This document shows positions 19,101 through 23,688 of a stretch of 23,688 nt of DNA, in pieces (position 1 is the first letter of the stretch; every line of letters begins with the position of its first letter). The stretch comes from Acanthamoeba sp. SK_2022b. Taxonomy: Eukaryota; Discosea; Longamoebia; Acanthamoebidae. Made by a program: the position numbers and the translations under genes. The stretch is from positions 1 to 23,688 of the forward strand of contig JANDJZ010000888.1 of the NCBI GenBank assembly GCA_027943245.1, read 5' to 3'. The notes below the pieces were generated by a model that was given only the letters and a program-made list of their open reading frames with translations, did no database searches and was not told where the DNA came from.

Positions 19101-20817
19101 CCCCGCAGCCAGCACCTCCAGTAGCCCTCGCCCTTGCGCCCGAACACGTGCATCCGATCGCCCTTCCTGTACGACAGGAACACGCCACCGCCCTTTGGCT
19201 TCGCACTGTCGGCGATCTTGATGGCGCTGTAGCCGTCATCGCTCGTGGCGGTCGCCGTCTCCATCTCCTCATCGGCGTCTTGGTCGTCGACGAGTGTCGA
19301 CGTGCCGCGCGTTGGACGGTCTCCGTGTGGCCGACCGCCGCCGCCGACGGTCTCGTCCCAGTACAGCACTTTTGTGCGTCTGCGTCGGCTGCTCCCGCGT
19401 GCGTCGTCCGCGACCGCGGCCTCGCGCGACCGTCGGCGTCTTGTCGTCGGGGCCGGTGGTCGCAGGCCCTCGGCCTCCTCCTGCTTTCGCCGTTGTCGGT
19501 GTCGCCGCTCGGCGTGCCATTCGCGCGTCCTCCGCTTGCGCTCGCTCGGCGTCCAGGCGTCGCACAGGGCCTCGGCCTCCCCGCCCAGCAGCGCGGTCAT
19601 CTCCACCTTGAGGCTGTCCTCGAGCGCGTCGTGCCCGGCCAGGGCCGTGGCGGCGGCGGCGCCGTTGTCGTCCTCCCCGCTCGCGGCATGGTCGGAGAGC
19701 GGGAAGAGCAGGTCACCTGTGGCGAGCTCGTAGAGCACGCAGCCCACGGACCACATGTCGATGGCCGTGTCGTAGGGCTCTCCCCACAGAACCTGTTTTT
19801 GTTGCACATTTTCCAGCCACGTTGAGTTAGTGGGGGAAACGATTTGCGCGCATGTGCGCGAGTGGTGGGGGAGGGAGGTTACCTCGGGCGCTCGGTAGGG
19901 AAGCGACTGCACCTTGCTGTTGGGCTCGGTGTTAAGCGCCAGCGGGATGGCGTTGCCAAAGTCGATCAGCTTGATGTTGGGCAACGTGTGAATAGGGAAG
20001 TAGTCTGCGGCCATCGTGCACGCAGTCAGCCACAGCATCGATATGACGTCACATCACATCACATCACGCACGAGGCGAGGCGAGGCGAGCAGAGGCGGTA
20101 GTCGTACTGGCGCTGTGGTCGTGCAGGCTGAGGCCGTGGCACATGGCCGAGGGCGGGGGCACGAGCGCGATGTTTTCGGGTTTGATGTCGGCGTGCAGGA
20201 TTCCTCGGTTGCGCAGGAACGACAACGACGTCAGCAGCTGCACGGCGATGCTCCGAATCTCGGGGAGCGTGTATGTGCGCGCCGGCGCCGGCGATGAGGA
20301 AGGCGATGGCGACGCTGAAGGCCGTGGCGACGACGACGGGTTTGATGATGAGCGTCGAGATGATGGTGAAGGGGAGGAGGAGGAGGATGATGAGGAAGAC
20401 GACGAGGAGGCGGCGGCGATTGAGGGAGAGAGAAAGCAGAGGGGGTGGGGCGGAGGGGCCGAGCTGAGGGGCTCGCCCAAGAGCTCGAGGACGAGACAGA
20501 AGTGGCCGCAGAAGTAGAACGTGGAGTGGAGTCGAATCGTGTGCGACATGTCGTTGGCGTCCATCCTGTTCAGCTGCCGAATCCACGTCGCCTCCTGCGC
20601 GACACCAAGCACGGGGCCCACGAGTCCATGAGTCGGGTTTCCGTTTCCGAACATTGCGCGATGCACGCACGCACCTGGATGCCGATCGAGGAGTGGACGT
20701 GTAGCGTATCGGGATCGTCAAAGGGCGCCTTCATGATCTTGATGGCCACGTGCAGCTTACCATCCCTGAACCCAAACAGACAACCGTTGGTTCAACTGCT
20801 GCCACGCATGCAAAGAA

Positions 20818-20877
<60 letters not shown>

Positions 20878-21545
20878 TTGTGGCGGAGTAGGACGATGGC
20901 GGCGTTCGCCACTCGTCGATAGCATCGAGGAGCTGGGCGAACGTGCCCTCGGCGACCATTCGCACGGGACGGAAGCGACCGTTGAGCCTCACGTCCGGCG
21001 GCAAGCGCGACAACACCAGGTCGCCCGTCCGCCCGTCGGTCCAGTCCCGCTCTGTGGGCCCTCCCACGTATCAGCAAGACCAGAGCATCGCACGCACACG
21101 CACACGCACACACGCACGCACCGCCGCTGGTGCGTTTCGGCTTGGCGTTGCTGTGCTGGGTCATGGCGAGGACGCTGGCGAGGCTCGTGGTGATCCCTTT
21201 ACGGGCAGCCCGCGTCTTGGGCGAGGAGCCGAGCTTGCCTGCGTGGGCGGCCTGCAGCTGGCGCATCATGGCGCCGAGCCCGACCGTGGCTCGCAGGGTC
21301 GGGTTGCAGGGCCGATCGACCGAAGGCGACTCCCAACAAAAGGCGCCCTTGGCCTTTTGCCACTCTTCGAAATCGATGAACCCCTGTGGAGCTCCCCCCT
21401 CCTTGCCCATCGAAGGAGGCGGCGATGGAGATTGCCGTGATGCCCTGTTTTTGCCGTCGTCCGTTTTCACCTCCTTTTTGATTTTGGTGTGTACCCGCGG
21501 GTGTCTACCCCCGCGACGATCGTCATCTTCGTCCATTCCGTTCAT
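16154..21545 (-). CDS. DYRK-like CMGC kinase with internal SH3-like domain and long coiled-coil tail
   Basis: Eight exons (21545-21122, 21051-20877, 20765-20675, 20594-20108, 20004-19883, 19792-18788, 18690-18624, 18525-16154) give 1580 residues with all phases closing. The kinase spans about 170-795: a degenerate glycine loop AEGTFAQLL, VAIKIM (Lys 209), HADIKPEN (364-371), IDFGNA (DFG 407-409), SLPYRAPEVLWGEPYDTAIDMW, and the lobe end IYDPKRRYTPQEALFHRFLVPFF. These point to the DYRK/HIPK/PRP4 branch. Two insertions interrupt it: a Ser-rich one (about 273-337), and about 220 extra residues (about 465-745) with basic stretches and an SH3-like module (about 620-678, RKGDRMHVF, GYWRCWLRGKEGLVPVAHL). 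After the kinase comes a charged coiled coil of about 450 residues, a Ser/Pro-rich region, an Asp run, and basic clusters such as ANKKRRRS that could be nuclear signals. It probably acts as a scaffolded Ser/Thr kinase; substrates unknown. Confidence 0.88.
17170..18370 (-). repeat. Internal coiled-coil repeats in the DYRK-like kinase tail
   Basis: A motif of the form ERARLAxxQAxLERSRAAF recurs four times in the predicted protein, with hand-counted spacings of 95, 43 and 95 residues. The blocks between also match, for example KDKEARLAELMSEAERN with KDEEARLAKMKSEAEKN. This suggests duplication of a 285-bp unit with one shortened copy. Confidence 0.75.
18526..18623 (-). other. AT-rich intron with (TTA)n/(ATT)n between kinase and coiled coil
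   Basis: The 98-nt intron joins the last kinase exon (PALND) to the coiled-coil exon (AAKLVPSNE) in phase 1. It is almost entirely A/T, with taaa repeats at about 18554-18570 and att repeats at about 18592-18609. The donor is GTACGT and the acceptor GGGACAG. Confidence 0.85.
20823..20874. repeat. (TG)n dinucleotide tract in a DYRK-like kinase intron
   Basis: About 26 dinucleotides lie within the intron 20766-20876. On the sense strand it is (CA)n and begins directly in the donor, which reads GTACACAC. Confidence 0.95.
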
Positions 21546-21807
21546 GTATGCGCGCCAAATTTACGACCGTTTTTTGCCTGCCCTATGAAAATGTGATTTT
21601 ACTCTAGTTATGCAAGTTATGCTGCTGCCTGGCAATTACCGCAACTTGACAACAATAATTGCGGTTGGGGTATTGGCCGTCAGGTTTTTTTAATTATTTT
21701 TTATTTTACTTGAATTGTGTTTGCCGCGAGTTGTGCTGCTCGCCAGCAGTGGACTGCTGTCACGATTGGATTGATTTCTGATCGAAGCGATTTAAATTGG
21801 ATTAGAA
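21546..21807. promoter_or_regulatory. Divergent intergenic region (DYRK-like kinase / PH protein)
   Basis: These 262 bp separate two divergent start codons and are clearly more AT-rich than the coding DNA, with a T/A-rich block at about 21685-21715. Inverted repeats are present: accgcaa (21638-21644) with ttgcggt (21659-21665), and cagcag/ctgctg near 21743-21758. The promoter role is inferred from position only. Confidence 0.5.
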
Positions 21808-23688
21808 ATGATGTCGGTGCAACAGCCACCAATGTCTCTGCATCCTGGCGTAACGCACGGGAGTGGGGACAAGAGCCCCCGTAATCCGCTCGGGGAATCC
21901 TCATCTTCGCCCTCTTCGTCCTCGGCTTCATCCTCTTCTTCTACCATGACGCCCCGGCAGCCGGTGACCGTTGGGTCGAAACGAGAGATGGAGAACGAGC
22001 TGAAGGTGTTCCTAAAGTGGTACCTCAACTTTGGGGTCTACAAGCTACGGAAGGGCAAGTTCAAGTACGGCGTCCTTCAGGTATTCACTTCCTTCGCTTT
22101 CGTTCTTTGCCCCCCCAAACGGCTTTCCTCTTCGCTCTTTTCCACTTTCTGCTGCCCCGAGAGGGCGCGTGGGAATGGCTTCGCTCTTTCCACAAACATT
22201 AAATTTCGTTCTTTGCACACAGCTGGACTACCTCCACGGCCGGGTAGGGATCGGCAAGAAGGGCCAAGTACGCTGCCCTCCAACTTTCGCCGTCATCATG
22301 ATGGTCTCGTGCTTACTCTTGCCTCGCGTTCGCTCGTCAACAGGCGTACCTCCACATTCCATTCGAAATCCTTGACAAGGTCACCTTGTCGGAACAGGAC
22401 CCGCGCTGCTTCCACATCCACCTACACGACCTCACTCCGTAACTCTCCTTTTCCTCCTTTTGCTCTCTCTCTCTCTCTCTCTTTGTGTGTGTGCGCGCGA
22501 AAGGTCTCTCTGTGTGATAGCTTCGGCCTGCCTGCCCCGATACTCATTTCGCGGGTGAGGCCATCTGCAGGGTGGTGCTGTACAGCCAGCAGGAGGAAGA
22601 CCGACCCACGATCGTGAACGAGCTGCGGCAAATCATCAACAACACCGAATTCCTCAAGGGCAGCACAGAGCCCCCCAAGCTGGTACTGCACTTGATCGCA
22701 TTGTTTGGTGTGCGTGGATGCGCGCGCTGCCTGTTGGCTTTCATGGGCTCAAGGCTCACGGCCTTGCGATAGAACGATTACGCAGAGATCATTCGGTTGG
22801 GCGAGGTCGAGAAGAAGGGCCCGGTCAAGTGGGTCACGCGCACGCTCGTCCTCACCGATAACCAGCTCCTGTGCATGCGGGTAGAGACCTCTCCCGTTGC
22901 CGTCATCGCCGATTTGAATCAAACCACCGGTGGCGCTGTTGTTGTGATTGACAATGCGCGTGGGCGCCTGGCAGGACACCTCCAGGGACGCGTTTCCGGT
23001 CAACGTGATCGACATTTGCGACATCCTGGCCGTCGATCGCGAAAAGGAGGCCACTTTCAAGGTCGTGACCGAACTCCGCACCTTCCAGTTCAAGGCCTCG
23101 TCCACCGTACGTGTGTTCCTCGCCTTAGCTCGGACTTGAGGATAGAAACCGGTGGTCATCGGAGCTAAACGGGATGGCCACCCAACTTGACTGCACAGCC
23201 CAAACGAGAGAAGTGGGTCACCAAGTTGACGGCGACCGTCGAACTACAGAGGTATGCAAAGCATTTTCTCTCTCTTCTCTCTCTCCCTAGCTTCACTCTA
23301 TTCAACCGACGCTGACCGAGTGTACAGTGAGCTGCGGGAGAGGGCACTGGAGGAAAAGAAGAAAAAGCAGAGAAAACAAAAGGGCGATGCCACCACTCCA
23401 TCAGAGATCATGCTTCCCTCTGGCATTCCGCTGTTGGTGCGGCTCCACTCCTTCTCGTTTACACTGGGCTTAGAGGGGGGGATCGCTCATGCGCGGTCAA
23501 TGGACACACAGGGTCGATACGAGGTCAATTTTGCAGATCTGCACGCGCTGTTTGGCCAGAACGTGCAGAAGCCGGAGAACAAGGTCATCAACCTCAAGGT
23601 CTACTACGACATCAAGTATGCCGCCGCTCGCAACCAAGTCCGAAAAGAGGCACGCGCTGCCTTGCATTCCACACATTGCGTTGCCACC
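21808..23688 (+). CDS. Tandem PH-domain-like protein, 3' end beyond the window
   Basis: Eight exons are modelled with matching phases: 21808-22080, 22223-22267, 22344-22438, 22571-22682, 22773-22880, 22975-23106, 23199-23251 and 23328 to the edge. The N-terminus is a Ser-rich low-complexity leader (about 1-50). Residues about 60-170 look like a first PH-like fold (FGVYKLRKGKFKYGVLQL, then LHIPFEILDKVTL and a terminal helix VNELRQIINNTEF). The second is a clearer PH domain: VKWVTRTLVLTDNQLLCM, ATFKVVTELRTFQFKASS and the final helix REKWVTKLTATVEL. A Lys/Gln-rich stretch (EEKKKKQRKQKG) and an unrecognised region with LVRLHSFSFTLGLEGG follow. PH domains usually bind phosphoinositides or proteins at membranes; the ligand here is unknown. 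Whether the last exon runs to the edge or is spliced near 23632 cannot be decided. I do not recognise the family as a whole. Confidence 0.75.

Noticed and set aside
1..23688. CRISPR array, insertion sequence or viral insertion
   Set aside because: Repeats are dinucleotide, CAG-type or protein-coding; there are no spacers, no terminal inverted repeats flanking a transposase, and no capsid or polymerase genes.

Overview
The window is eukaryotic nuclear DNA from a compact, intron-rich, GC-rich protist genome. Free-living amoebae of the Acanthamoeba type fit best. This is an inference from GC-rich exons, about 47 short introns, TKL kinase / nucleotide-cyclase / TKL kinase receptors, plant-like PPR proteins, half-size ABCA transporters and a BTA1-type methyltransferase. 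No ribosomal RNA or other marker confirms it. No bacterial operon, CRISPR array, rRNA or tRNA was seen.

Layout, left to right. Positions 1-125 may hold the first exon of a leftward gene cut by the window edge. 714-5285 (minus) is a 20-exon half-size ABCA transporter. A 307-bp divergent intergenic region separates it from 5593-6872 (plus), a membrane-anchored BtaB/BTA1-type methyltransferase. This gene converges on 7027-8869 (minus), a plant-like PPR protein with a long polyglutamine insertion and a probable mitochondrial presequence. 9300-10404 (minus) is RBM48, a minor-spliceosome protein. Only 105 bp upstream of it, 10510-15590 (minus) encodes a 1561-residue receptor: signal peptide, 5'-nucleotidase-like ectodomain lacking its metal ligands, EGF-like segment, one membrane helix, TKL kinase, degenerate class III cyclase and a second TKL kinase. 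16154-21545 (minus) encodes a 1580-residue DYRK-like kinase with an SH3-like domain inside its C-lobe and a long internally repeated coiled-coil tail. From 21808 (plus) to the edge runs a gene with tandem PH-like domains.

Exon models were built by hand from GT-AG sites, phase and family resemblance. Six of the seven main models keep an open frame: PPR, RBM48, the receptor and the DYRK-like kinase close exactly, the PH gene stays open to the window edge, and the methyltransferase closes with one uncertain splice site. The ABCA model carries one unresolved phase conflict between exons 2 and 3.

The genes do not form an obvious pathway. Two are signalling proteins with unusual architecture, two act in RNA biology (PPR, RBM48), and two act at membranes or on lipids (ABCA, BtaB-like). 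The most interesting points are the pseudo-nucleotidase/pseudo-cyclase double-kinase receptor, the SH3 insertion in a DYRK-like kinase, and long CA/TG tracts found only inside introns and mostly next to splice sites.
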